Shown in pieces: positions 45,811 through 58,400 of a stretch of 64,000 bases of DNA; within the stretch, counting starts at the first letter, position 1, and each line of letters opens with the position of its first letter. Both the position numbers and the translations under genes were made by a program. This DNA comes from Symbiodinium kawagutii (taxonomy: Eukaryota > Sar > Dinophyceae > Suessiales > Symbiodiniaceae), in assembly GCA_009767595.1 (NCBI GenBank), contig VSDK01002018.1, positions 1,038,391 through 1,102,390 on the forward strand, written 5' to 3'. The notes below the pieces were generated by a model, which worked only from the letters and a program-made list of their open reading frames with translations, did no database searches and was not told the DNA's origin.

Positions 45811-46396
45811 ACCTGGAAGACCCTGGGGGGAGTCGAGCCCCCAACCCTCAAAAAACAAAAAAAAACTTTTCAGGCCGCGAATTTTTTTTTTTCGTTTTTT
45901 CAGTCCTCAGCCATGAACCTCCCCCAAAAGCTTGTCCCAGGCTCCAGAACCAGCGGGGTTTGCATCCTGCAGCCTCTGCACCCAAAGAAAGCCCCAAACA
46001 GAACAGACCTGGAAGACCCTGGGGGGAGTCGAGCCCCCAACCCTCAGAAAACAAAAAAAAACTTTTCAGGCCGCGAAAAGTTTTTATTCGTTTTTTTCAT
46101 TCCTCAGCCATGAACCTCCCCCAAAAGCTTGTCCCAGGCTCCAGAACCAGCGGGGTTTGCATCCTGCAGCCTCTGCACCCAAAGAAAGCCCCAAACAGAA
46201 CAGACCTGGAAGACCCTGGGGGGAGTCGAGCCCCCAACCCTCAGAAAACAAAAAAAACTTTTCAGGCCGCGAAAAGTTTTTATTCGTTTTTTCATTCCTC
46301 AGGCATGAACCTCCCCCAAAAGCTTGTCCCAGGCTCCAGAACCAGCGGGGTTTGCATCCTGCAGCCTCTGCACCCAAAGAAAGCCCCAAACAGAAG
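45811..46396. repeat. 196-bp tandem repeat, three copies, each with a mini-exon
   Basis: Units begin at 45811, 46007 and 46204 (period 196-197) and are nearly identical. Each carries a poly-A/T segment, a GGGGGAGTCGAGCCCCC hairpin and a conserved coding-like stretch read on the minus strand. The array is bordered by AAGAATTTGAGGGACCCTC motifs (45722, 46427, 46482). Confidence 0.9.
45919..46358 (-). CDS. Triplicated 48-nt candidate exon
   Basis: Exons 46358-46311, 46163-46116 and 45966-45919 each read DANPAGSGAWDKLLGE (16 codons, phase 0/0), between GGCTGCAG and GAG|GTTCAT. Because the exon is symmetric, duplication of the genomic unit would add 16 residues per copy without a frame change. 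A nearby alternative acceptor would extend each by RLQ-type codons. Confidence 0.45.
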
Positions 46397-46976
46397 GTTA
46401 CCGACGCTTATGTAAACAAGAATCTGTTAAGAATTTAAGGGACCCTCAACACATGATGTTGCAAAATCCAGCGCTATTTAAATTAAGAATCTGAGGGACC
46501 CTGGGCAAACAAAATGGGATTCTTGTATAGCACATGCACTGCATATAAGTTAACCACCACTAACAATACTTAACCATAGAAAATCCCCCATATGATTAAC
46601 CATTCTAATCCACTCATGACCATCATAAACCATATGACTGTTTCTCAAAATAGGGGTACCCCAAATCATCCATTATTGACTATTTTTAGTGCTAAACCAA
46701 CCAGAGCTTGGGGGTACCCCAAACTGGCTTAAGAAACCACCATGACAAGTAATTGTTTGGCCACAACTTCGCTGCTTATCTTCCCTTATTACCAGCCACT
46801 ATAATCCCCTATAGAACCATTGAGAAACCACCAACTGGTCATGGGTGTTGGCTATTCCCCCCTATTAACCATCAGAATCCCTATAAAACCATGAGAAACC
46901 TTGAGCGCCTGGTGGTTACTAACTATGATAATCCCCTATAATTAACACCATTCCATGGAGTTATAAAACCATGTTC

Positions 46977-47398
46977 ATCCCCATTAAGCCATTATAAATT
47001 ATAATAAACCATTATCATCCCTATCAAGCCATTATAAATTACAATAAACCATTTTCATCCCTATTAAGCCATTATAAATTATAATAAACCATTTTCATCC
47101 CTATTAAGCCATTATAAATTATAATAAACCATTTTCATCCCTATTAAGCCATTATAAATTATAATAAACCATTTTCATCCCTATTAAGCCATTATAAATT
47201 ATAATAAACCATTATCATCCCTATCAAGCCATTATAAATTACAATAAACCATTTTCATCCCTATAAAGCCATTATAAATTACAATAAACCATTATCATCC
47301 CCATTAAGCCATTATAAATTATAATAAACCATTATCATCCCTATCAAGCCATTATAAATTACAATAAACCATTATCATCCCTATTAAGCCATGATAAT
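46977..47398. repeat. 40-bp minisatellite, about 10 copies
   Basis: Unit ATTATAAATTATAATAAACC.. plus ATTTTCATCCCTATTAAGCC with a few base variants. Strongly AT-rich. Confidence 0.9.
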
Positions 47399-47839
47399 TG
47401 CTTATCATCGTCTTTATAATCCCCTATAGCCCCCCATTCGATGGTTCACCATTCATCACCGTCCCCGTCCTCCACCACGCAGTCCGAATCCGAGGAGCAA
47501 AGCCTTGAAACTGTCTGTGGGAGAAGCAAACGCAGGCGCCAGTGGTTGTGTCGATTCATGGCTTTTTTGTAGGGGATTATAATGTTTTATCAGGATTTAT
47601 CAGGAATTCATAGGCGATTTAAGAATGATTTTTGTGATGGTTAATAGTAGTTAGAATTTATAAGTGATTTTCATGATGGTTAATGGTAGGGGATATGGTC
47701 AATCATAGTGGCGGTGTAGGGGATTATACATGGTTATAATGGTTTCATCATGTTTCATCTGTGGGATTATATAGTGGTTGATGATAAGGGGATAATCACC
47801 AACAATAGTGGTTACACAATGTTCAACAACTAATACATG

Positions 47840-48468
47840 GAGGTTTGTCAAAAATGGGAACCCCCAAAGCCACGGTTGCCTTATTCCTTCAAATGCTTGG
47901 TAAACTGGATGATTTGCAGGGTGCCCGTGAAACCGAATCGGGAACCGGTTGACGGAATCGTTGGAACCGAATTGGGTGATAAAACAGGGAACCTAACCGT
48001 AGGGGAACCGAACCGAACATGAACCGAACCGGGCCGAACCGACTGATTTAGTATATGTTGCCTTGCCACTCCCGGGCATCAGAGCCACTAGTAGTAATTG
48101 GTGGTAATTGGTAGTACTTGGTGGTAATTGGTAGTAATTGGTGGTAATTAGTACTAGTTAGCGGCAATTGGTGGTAACTGATGGTGATTTGCGGTAATTG
48201 GTGGTAATTGGTCCTTGCCTAGTACAATCTATTGATAGTTGGTGGTAATAGATAGAAATTGATGGTAATTGGTGGTGAATGCTAGCAATTAATAGTCATG
48301 GTGATAATGGACTTGGTGGTCTCCAAACCGAACCGAACCGTTATATAGAATAACATTACAAAACCGAACCGGGGTTAAGGTTTCAAGCCCGCATAGGAAC
48401 CTAACCGAACCTAACCGAACCGTGGCCATCCTGGATTTGGGGGTAACCCTGTTTTGAGAAACCACCAA
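47840..48468. mobile_element. Family A element split by an insertion of GAACCG repeats
   Basis: The left half (GGAGGTTTGTCAAAAATGGG to about 47920) and the right half (GGATTTGGGGGTAACCC to 48468) match family A. About 500 bp lies between them, with GAACCGAACC repeats in both orientations near its ends (47925-48040 and 48318-48424) and TGGTAATTGG repeats inside. Confidence 0.6.
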
Positions 48469-48554
48469 CTGAATAGAGCAAAGAAAACACAATTGAGATC
48501 TCATGTATTGTAACCATATATACACAGGCTGAGATCTAAGCCGGGTTTTTTAAC

Positions 48555-48647
48555 TGATCTACAACAATAACCAACCACAACAACAACAATTAACAACAAC
48601 AAAAATAGTAACCAACAACAAAACCAACAACAACAGCAACAACCACA

Positions 48648-48700
<53 letters not shown>

Positions 48701-48705
48701 GAACC
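48555..48705. repeat. AAC/CAA microsatellite
   Basis: An imperfect then pure ACA run. Poly-Cys, poly-Val and poly-Leu frames are artefacts. 48.7-49.3 kb shows no exon. Confidence 0.9.
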
Positions 48706-49371
48706 CAAAAATATCAGCAAGCGGAACAACAAACACCAGAACAACACCGCCCACAACCAACCAGCAACAAACAATAACCGACAGACCAACTACAAGCAAC
48801 ACATCAACAACCAACATCAAAACCAATAGCGATAACCAATAACCAACAACCAACAGGCTGTCCAAATTAGTCTCAAAGGCTGTGCTTGACTATTAGTTGG
48901 GCATATCACTCGTGGTCCACCATGATTCTGAGGTGGGGGGCGTTGATTAGACCTCCAATGGCCACTACTCTCTCTCCCTACGTCAAGTATTTTGATTCAT
49001 ATTATTCTATCAACATTATTTTATGAGTGTATGTGATGGTGTGTTGTAAATAACAATCCATAGCATTACTATAGCATATCATATCAATTGTCTTGTTTTT
49101 TCCCGTGTGCATCATATTTAAAGAAGTCAATATATGTGTTCTTAAAATTTCTAGAATAGATATGTCTGGCCTTGTGTTTGGATAAGCTCTCAGAAACCAG
49201 AGCGTGTGATAAAGGTAGATATTTCCAACACAGAAGGCCAAAAAATATGTCAAACAACCATTGATCATTGTTCATTAATCATTATTCTCCGGTAGTCTTG
49301 ATTGTCCCCAATATAGCGAACAATCAGCATTTAATATCCTGTCCAAAACAATATAGTCGTACAATGTCTTA

Positions 49372-49690
49372 CAGTCATCATCATCAGCTTCTTGGTTGCA
49401 TCCAAACGCTGCTCCCCACTGATGGACAAAGCCAGCCAGCGATAGAAAACCACCCATGGACACTGAGCGGCTTTCAGAGGCGGCTTCCTCTTCAAACGAT
49501 TCCAGTGATTTGCGAGCTATCCAAGTGCTCATCTACCAGGTCGGCTAGTGGCTCATATGAACAGCTGGGTGACCAGTGGATTTCGCAGCTCAAGTGACTC
49601 TGGTTCATCCAAATCGATCTCACCATCGCCCATGGCTCATCACGACGAGGGCGAGGCTTTGGCGGGGACCAAGTCTACTTGGATGATAGT
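49372..49690 (-). CDS. Coding-looking region, exon borders unresolved
   Basis: 49487-49372 reads EAASESRSVSMGGFLSLAGF then QWGAAFGCNQEADDDD, with the donor T|GTAAGA. Just upstream three frames overlap: SPPKPRPRRDEPWAM with a GTGAGA donor, MGDGEIDLDEPESLELRNPL, and YEPLADLVDEHLDSSQITGI. Probably two or three small exons. Confidence 0.4.
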
Positions 49691-50225
49691 GTAACTTTTC
49701 ATGACTCTATGGTGGGTACAGTACCCCCAGTTGCAACCAGGTCACATCTGGGTACCAACCATCAACCAGGATTTGAAGGGCTTGACCAAGATTAACATGA
49801 AAATGACCAGGTCATATGAGTTGGGTTTCCCTCAGCAGAAACTGCGAAAAAACAACCCGCTGTGTTAGGATAGAAGCGACCAAGACTTGAAATGGGGATG
49901 CTCAGGATGAGAAATAAAACCGCTGTCTGTGAAATTGGACGGAACACCCTATAGACTCAAACATGCTCACAAGCTGCTGCTTAGTACGGCAACGAACAGA
50001 AATTCAACTGTAGGATTTTTTTCCAGCCTCAGTCTACGAACAAACAGAGCGAGAGAGAAGGGCAACTGAAAGAATTATATTATGCTTGATTATGCTTTAT
50101 TATGCGATACATACTACATGTTCATATCCCCGTGAAATCTACATATACGTACGTAACACGATTTGCATTGGCCTTGAGCCTGTGCACGTTCCAAATGGAA
50201 AGAAATGGGCACTGAAGGGTTTCAC

Positions 50226-50475
50226 CTGCAGTTTTCGATGTACCTTTGGCGCAAGTTCGAAGATAAAGTAGGATCAGAATTGGGAGTATACCATGTACAA
50301 ACCACATAATCAATACATCGCAACATATCGACATCAACATTGGTGTCGCACCCGTCTTGAGCAACACGCGTGTTGGACTTTGTCATGCCACTGGCAGTCC
50401 AGTGGATGAAGCTTGAGCAATGCAAAACCACGACGGCGGCAGGTCAGCAACAACAAGTTGGTTTCCCACTTGAAC
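50226..50475 (-). CDS. Two candidate exons
   Basis: 50475-50392 reads FKWETNLLLLTCRRRGFALL then KLHPLDC, acceptor TCATTCAG, donor CA|GTGGCA. 50355-50226 reads GCDTNVDVDMLRCIDYVVCT then PNSDPTLSSNLRQRYIENC, acceptor GCTCAAG, strong donor AG|GTGAAA. Junction phases differ (2 and 1), so a border is off. Confidence 0.4.
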
Positions 50476-51209
50476 CTGAATGACTCTGCACGGACTTCAT
50501 TTGAACTTTTATGTTTGAAACGTCGTCGCCTTTTGCACTGCGCAACCAACCAACCAACCAACCAACCGACCAACCAAACAATTCACGATTCAACCAACTA
50601 ACTTACTAACCAACCATTCAATCAATCAACCAACTGCCCCCCTTTCAGCAATGCCTCAGGGCTGTTTTGCAGCTCATCTTTCACATCCTGGCTGCCGGGT
50701 CATCAGCATGATCAACCATCATTGAAGCATGTGATGGACTAGCCACTATAAACCACCGTTAGCCATCATTGACCATCACTAACGACTGGTTAACGATCAT
50801 CACTTAGCCAGCACTAACCATGATGAACCCATCATCAAACGCCATTAACATCATAAACCATCGGTATTGACCATCATGGACCACCAAAAACCATCATTTG
50901 GCAGTGGGTCAAAACCCTTAGTCCCCCTGGTTCCCCTATCATTAACCAGGCTGTTTTCCCTATAGTTTGTTGGTGAACTTATCCCCTATGAAATTGGTTG
51001 GTTAACTGCTTGACCCAACTCGCCATATAGTTGGCATATATCCCCTATACTTGTGAGTTATCATCCCCTATTATCAACCATTAACCAGCTAGTTAACCAT
51101 TGCTATTGGTTGGTTAACCACCATAAACCATCCTCCCTGAACCACCACCAGCCATCCCCAGCCGCACCATGGCCCCATGGCTCCTCCGCAGGCACAACAC
51201 CCATGGAAC

Positions 51210-51286
51210 CCCGGCGGTGTCCTGGTGCAGCTCGCGGGCCAAGGAGCCCACGGCAGAGCTACCAGCCACGTCCTCAGGGGAAGGGT
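51210..51286 (-). CDS. Candidate exon
   Basis: 77 nt, phase 1 to 0, reading DPSPEDVAGSSAVGSLAREL then HQDTAG, acceptor CATCCTTCAG, donor GGG|GTTCCA. A GC-rich island between a family B copy and diffuse repeats. Confidence 0.45.
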
Positions 51287-51329
51287 CTGAAGGATGGAGG
51301 AATGACTTATTGATGGTCCCTGGCAGTGA

Positions 51330-53420
51330 ATGAGCAATGGTTGGTCAGAGTAGTGCTTGACTAATGGTTGTGGTTGGTTAATGGCTATGTTTTTGGGTGT
51401 AATGAGTCATTCCTTCAAGCATCAATGAGTGACTGAATAGTAATGATGGTAGCCAGTCGTGAATAGTAAGGATCAGAGACCGGTGAATGACTGGCTGTCG
51501 AAACTGGTTCAATCCTGGATGGTTATGGATGAGTTGATGGCGATTCGATGGCTATGTGATGGGTATAGTTGACTTGATGACCACGACTGGATGAGGGTCA
51601 TCGCAGGATGAGTTGAGGGTTGAGTGTCAATGGATGGTCTGTTGATGGCTATGGTTGATCGTAGGCTCAAAAATTATCATAATGGTTGAGGATTCGATGC
51701 TGAATTGATGGCTATGGTTTAATCATAGGATTGATGCTTAACTGATTATGATGTTGAATTGATGGATACTTGATTAATCGTCAAAAAGTCATGAATCGTC
51801 CGGGATGTGAGTAATAATGATCAAAAAGGTGAATGACTGGCTACTCATGGTCAATACCCGTTGAATCGTGGATGGTGGAGGCCAAGTGAAGGTATTGGCT
51901 GATCTTATACCATCCTTGGTCCTATGGTTGATCCCTGTTGATCCTATGGCTGACAATGTGGCATGGTGGCTGCAAGTTAGATAGTGATGCATGGTCAATG
52001 AAAACGGTGTACAATGGTAACATATGATCGTTGATGAAGGATGCAAATGAAGGATGGTAAATGCAACTGCAAAATGATCATGGTAATGCCTAGTCAATAG
52101 TGCTTGGTTCATCATGGTAAAAAAATCTTGCCGCAACGGGTGACAATTCCACAAAGTGCCTAGCAATCGTAACCTTTACTGAGGATCAAGTAATGATTAA
52201 TTGTGAATGGAACATTTCATTAAAGCCCAGTGAACAATAAAATGTGCCGCGGGCCAGTTATCAATGCTGGCTAAACCACAACCGATATGATTAGATACAA
52301 CTGACTTTGATTACAATGCCTAGAGGATTGCAGCTATCAAGATTGGTTAATCTGTTAATATGCTGCTGATTATGAGGGATGATTACGCCGAAAGGATGAC
52401 AGCACTGGCTGATCATTGAAAATGAAGTGACTTTCGTCAGGATTGCCACAAATTCATAACTTGTGTACCAGCTCCGATGGTTTGCAGTTGTCTTACGTCA
52501 ACTCGTACCCACCCACCAGGTGGAAAGGATTCAGCATCAGGAAGCGTGAAACTGATGAACCAGGAATCATTAAGTAGTATTGCTAACCACTATGAACATC
52601 TCTTTCTAGGCCAAATTAAGTTCCAAGGCAGCTTATGACAAAGCTTCAATGAACAAGAACAATCAGTTTTCACTACTAACCGATCATTCACTATGAACCG
52701 ACCTAGGAGTATTCAATCATGATTCACTCTAAACTATCAATCATTAAGCAATTAGGAATCCATGATAATCTATCAATCATCAAACATCATTAGTTATTGC
52801 TCATTAAGGACTGCCTGAACTCGGTGGACATCTCCACTTTGCCATGAACGTTGCCCAAGGAACAGAAAGCAGAAGCTCGACATGCCGAGCCAACCTCGGA
52901 TGGACAAACTTTGCAGCCGAACAGTAGTGGGAACACTAGGAATAATTGGGTTAGCTAAGGAATATGAGAGGCCCGTGAGTCGAATAGAACCAGGAGAAGT
53001 TACCCATAACAGGGTAGTGAACATCCACCCTGGCCAGGGTCAGCAACCAGTTACAAGCAGCGAGATGCATCCAACTAGGAAACATATGGGAATATGGTCC
53101 AACAAGTAGGTCTCACAATGGAATACAATCGAACAACCACGAACCAACAGGGAATATGACCCAACAGCCAACAACCAACAATAGGGAACATGATCCAAAG
53201 GGGAATATGATCCAACACGTTCTCCCAGGGAAGACTACAGGGAATATGATCCAACCAACAACAGCCCGGGTTCCTCAAAAAGGGTCCAGCACTCACTTAT
53301 CAACCGCTGGTGACCATAGCATCCACCGTGCCTGACCATCATCCACCAGCATTGTCACTAGCTATCACTCACCATCATGATCAACCATCATTTACCAGCA
53401 TCATGAACCATCATCAACCA
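51330..53420. other. Diffuse repeats, little coding evidence
   Basis: GATGGTTGAATCG-type repeats to 52.1 kb, then ordinary sequence. A weak open region at 52.8-52.92 kb (minus, CRASAFCSLGNVHGKVEMST) is not called. GGGAATATGATCCAAC repeats lie at 53090-53260. Confidence 0.4.
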
Positions 53421-53428
53421 TCATTCAC

Positions 53429-53789
53429 CAGCATTCTGAACCATCATGAAAAATAACCAACCAGAAATATCAACCATGATTAACCCTTGTGAAGCCCGGC
53501 ACCAAGCATTTCTCACAGGATAGGGCTCCTCACTCCAGTTCCAAATGTGGAGGAAAGGGATGAGGACCTTCCAACAGCACCTCGTGTCGACGGCTGGAAC
53601 CAGCAGGATGAACCAATTAATGATGATTATTACATGGCTATGGGTCAATATTAACCAACCAACTAATAGGGGATTTCCACCAGCAACAATAGGGAAAACA
53701 ATGGTTAATGATGGGGGAACCAGGGGTACAGGGTTTTGACCCACTGCCACATGATGTTTTTAATGATCGATGGGTTAGTTGATAGTAAC
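53429..53789 (-). CDS. Two candidate exons separated by a complete family B intron
   Basis: Exon 53789-53741 reads YYQLTHRSLKTSCGS. Exon 53637-53429 (209 nt) reads HVIIIINWFILLVPAVDTRC, then WKVLIPFLHIWNWSEEPYPV and DISGWLFFMMVQNA, ending at the donor GTGAAT. Phase 2 agrees. The hydrophobic start and end suggest a membrane protein. Family unknown. Confidence 0.55.
53638..53740 (-). mobile_element. Family B element that is a complete 103-nt intron
   Basis: The donor GCAGTGG|GTCAAA lies in one inverted repeat and the acceptor GACCCATAG in the other, so both splice sites belong to the element. The exons on either side share phase 2. Confidence 0.65.
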
Positions 53790-54899
53790 CTAGAAGGATC
53801 AATCAATAATCGAACTGTCATCTCGATTGTTAACCATTGATGAACCACTATCAGCAATCCAGTAACCATCATTTATGGTATTAACGACCATTTACCATTG
53901 ATTTGTTCACCCGTTCATTCAACTGATTAGTGCTTCAAATACCTCCTGAGAAGGTGTTTGGACGCTCAAAAGCAGTCGAAGTGCAATCTCCCAAGATATT
54001 TGGAGCACTAGGGCATGCTAAGCCATGTATTAATCCAATCAACGATCGACAAACCAACTTCATTCAAGGAAGGTGACCAGCTGACTACTGCTTGGTGGTA
54101 GTCAATGTATGTCAATGTGCTTGGTGTTGTCCGCGGTGGTCTACCTGCCAGCATGGACAATGAAAAATATCTGAAACTGCTGACCAGCTGACCATTGACG
54201 CACCAAGTTCATCGATCATGAATCAACGATTGAAATCATTCGTGGTTCATCAATGGTCAAGCAACGGGTAGTCATGGACCATCAGCAAACTTTAACATGG
54301 AGATGTTCTAGTTGATTTAAAACATGAGAATATCCGATTGTATCCAGTTTATTCTTTAATGGACACAAACTGTGTATCTGTATATCTGCTGTGTACATGT
54401 ATGCGTTTAGAGATAATATCACCGTCGACTGTGGACATCATTTCGTTTACATGAAAAAATATCCCGGGCATTGACCTGTTCCGCAAACTCCTCTGTGGGG
54501 TGTTTTCAACAATGCTCCAAAGAATTGTGGGAAGTCAAAAGGCACGGAGAAAAACAAAACATAACAAAACAAGATACACCCAAACACCAACCAAATCATT
54601 CATTGGTCCACGTTTCTGCTGATCACCTACAGTACTTCCCACATTTCTGCTGATCACCTCCCATGCATTGGAGCTATGGGTCTCAATACCAACCATACCA
54701 AACCCCAAAAATGGGTAGTAAATCACATCTCAAGAGCCAGGTACCTACTTTGGTCATGTGTACAGTGTTGAGTTTCTTATTGTTAGCGTTTTTGGTTGTA
54801 ATAAGTGTTTTTGACCATGGTTTGGGAAACATCTCTCAATAAGTGTTTCGGATCCGTGGGGCCAAATTCTCAAAACACTTGTTGCAGCTGACTGTTTCC

Positions 54900-55380
54900 A
54901 AAACTAAGCAAAAACACTTCTTTCTTACTATCCATGCTGCTTCGGGTGTATTTTGCCGATCCAATGCATCACAATCTTGATAAATACAATGATAAATGCA
55001 AAATGTTCATTCCCACAAAGATGGCAATTTCCCAAATAAGTATGAATATTGAATGGATTAGTGGAAATGTCTGTCACGTCTCTCCTCTGCCACCGCTGCA
55101 TCTGCCCGCGTTGACCACGTGATCTTTTTTTTTGGTGCGCAGATCCGATGTTTGAGCGAATCCAGCTAGGGTCTAGAAGTGTAAACCCAGCCAGCCCCGG
55201 CCAGCGGCCAGCCCCCTTGCAAGGATCTGATCTGAGACCACCTAAAACAAAACAAAAAGCACTTGAAAGCACCATTGATGTTGTATAATTAGACACAAAC
55301 AAAATTTGGTTTCACACTGCGGTGGCTTCTCCCAGAAACTTGACTCAAAGATCCCCTGTTGTCAACTGTAGCCATATGAT
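54900..55380 (-). other. Region downstream of the methyltransferase-like gene
   Basis: Holds the presumed 3' UTR and, at about 55230-55110, an open stretch (RSDPCKGAGRWPGLAGFTLL) that could be the first exon of the next gene. Not firm. Confidence 0.3.
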
Positions 55381-55401
55381 TTCACATGGCACTGACGATC
55401 A

Positions 55402-58400
55402 TCACTTGGATGCTCTAAAATGCTTCCTCAAGTCATCGTTGGAAGGATCGGTCGCAGATTTGCGCTTCTTTTCCTTCTCTACTCTCTTCTCCACCACCTT
55501 TTTGGCCTTTGGCACAAAAGGCGGCGGTGGCATTCTGTCCCTTCGGATGGCTGTGGATTTTCCACTGCCCAAGCTACTAGTCGCAGCAGCAGCAGCAGAA
55601 GCCTCAGCAGCAGAAGGCGACGCAGCAGCGGAAGCAGCAGGCTCTGGGGCTGCATCTGAAGACTCCGGGGCTGCGGCAGCAGCAGGAGACTCCGGGGCTG
55701 CGGCTGGGATCACTGGGTGGCCATGATGACATTGACACGTCCGACACGTGACACAGAAAGAAACTATGAAGAAACACACGTAATGGTAAGTTCTTTCACG
55801 ACAATGTACAAATACGAAACAAATAGATATTGATATTTACCCTGTACCCTGTCCTCCTGGTCCTGTTCACAGTTTGCCACAAGCGTTTTCGCGCCATCTT
55901 CGACGTTCTCATCAGTGTGGCCCTTGGCCTGGTCTTCAAGGGGCCCTGGATCAGGTGTGTGAGCGTCATCCTTCTCCGTTGCATCTGTGTCACCCTGGTG
56001 AGTCTCCAACACAACTGTGGCAACATCTCCCTCTGCCTGTGGAGCCTGATCATCACGCTTGTCAGCCTCAGTTTCGAGAGCGGCGCTGGCTTCTTCCGCA
56101 GGTGCTTCAATGCCAGTCTTCTCCTTTGCATTGGTGTCCCCCTGGCCCTGGTCTGCCACTTGTGGTTCACTGGCTTCACTGTCAACCTTGTCAACCTTGT
56201 CCACTGGAGGAATGTTTGCCAAAGACTGTGGCAGTGGCATGCCGCTGTTGTCCGAGTCCGTGGCATTCATCTGCGAGGACAACCCATCATCAACGTTGAA
56301 GCCGAAGGTGTCAGTCAAAGCAGCGGGTCCACCGAGCGCGCCATCTTGAGCTGGCAGTCCAGCACCCAGCGCACATCCCTGGTCGAAGATCTTCTTCATG
56401 ATAACTTCCAAATCCATGTCAGGCAAGAGAGAGTGCAGAAACTCCGCTGCAGGAGTAGGATTGACCTGCAAGTGCAACATGTTATCAAATGTGTCAGCGC
56501 CAGTCATGGCAACAACTTGGCTTGGGAATTCGGAAATTCAATGTCTTTGATAGAAAAAAACACATACACACGCTGTTGGACATTAAATGCTTGGGAAACC
56601 TACCTCAACAACCTTAGCTCGTTGATCCCTCATTGCCTGGTCCATGGACACGGCAAAGGACATCGCGCCGTCATCGTCATAGTGAAGACAATTGGACCTA
56701 TGCAGTCGAGTCAGCGTACCCCTGTATATGTATGTATATATGTATTATATATGTATATATGTATGCATGGGTCAGGATCATGGGGACTTGGAACATACTG
56801 ACTGAAAATCAACCTGCATTTTGCCTTTGGTATCATACCTCTTTTGCCTAGCAACTCAGCGCAAGTCTAGAATGCCAAAGTAATACAATGCCAACCTGAT
56901 GCAACATCTGTGAAAATTGAGTGTCAACCATTCATGCAATCCAACACTGGCCAGTCCTCAGAGCCACGCAAGATTCGTTCATCGTTTTCTCGACGATTAT
57001 GAACCCCATTGGGACATAGAAGTAGTCGCCCGTCTTCAAGAAGCCGGCTTTCAGCGATGGCAATTCTGAGCAGAGAGCCAAACCATTGGGAGTCTCAATG
57101 TTGTGCGCATGCAACAAGGCCCTTCTTCAATGTTCAACTTACCGAACCAAAAATCAGTTGCACATTTGAATAGCTTGAATCACCGGATGGTCAATGTCAA
57201 TATTCCATTGCAAGCTGCGATATACGACACAAACCAAGCAATTTGAAGTCCAAGCCAAGCTGCCATCTTCCTTGGGAAGGTTGCTGGCAGACAAGTTCTG
57301 AAGCATGTTCTTGATGTCTGAAACGGATTCAGACTGGAAGTATTTCATGCAATCACAAACATTGGCCGCAATGATCAACTTGGAGCCTTTCGCCTGCAGG
57401 GGCAAATGTTTTGTCAACTGCACCAGCAGAAGAAAGGGAGATCAGAGAAAGAGAGAGAGAGAGAGAACGAAAAAATGAGGGAAGAAAGCATCAACCCGTC
57501 AGCCCCTGTATGTTTGCCAAGCAGCACTACTGCCTGCCAGTCCAATATATAGGGCATAAAAGTTAGAAAAAATATAAACAACGACATGAAATTCAATGAA
57601 ATAATGCAGTGATATGAAATTTAAATGAAATGAAATGATAATGACATGGCCACACAACACTCCGTAATGGTGACAACCCTGGTGTGCCTGAAGACGCAAT
57701 GATGCAATGCCACTGTTCTCAAGTCCAGCGTAGACTGTGCTCTCTTTGGAGCCGCACAAGCTCACCTGAGCCAACTCCGCTGCACCAGCAGGATTGGTGT
57801 CGGCGTGTGCCTGGATGGTGGCATCGTCAACACATAATCCTGCCCAGGACTGAGGAAGTTCTTTGCGAAAGCCGTCCAAGATATCATTGATTGCTTCAGC
57901 TGCTGTGGGGTCTTCAGCACCATCTGCGCCTTTGCTCTTCAAACAGGCCCTTAGCGCTGCTAAACTGTTACCTCCTCACTCAATTGCTGAGACCAACCCT
58001 GACTCTGAATGCATTTGCTGGCTGACTGGTTGATTCTTTTTGATGGCCACTGATGGAGCAGCCACAGATTTGTCCCGTCCTACTCGTCCGACTCTGTCCG
58101 ACCCCAGTCACTTTGAATAGATTGAATGACTACCTTCAATCTGTATTGAGTTCATCCCACAAGTGCCAAGAAATGTCATAAGTAGGTTGTTGACAATGAC
58201 AATGTAGTATATCAATGTATGTATGATTCTTTGTTTTTGATGACAAATCTCTCACCAATTGTGCGGACGAAAATCGAAGGTCGCTGGATATTCGTCTTGG
58301 CCATCTGGGCATCAAAGGCGTCAATCATGGGACTGACAAAGGGTTTCGACTTCCCAGCCAGAGTTCCCAGTGTATTTCTTCCTTTCCTGACAATGGCAAT

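Noticed and set aside
46018..46060. tRNA-like hairpin GGGGGAGTCGAGCCCCC in the 196-bp repeat
   Set aside because: It forms a single hairpin without the other tRNA arms or internal promoter boxes.
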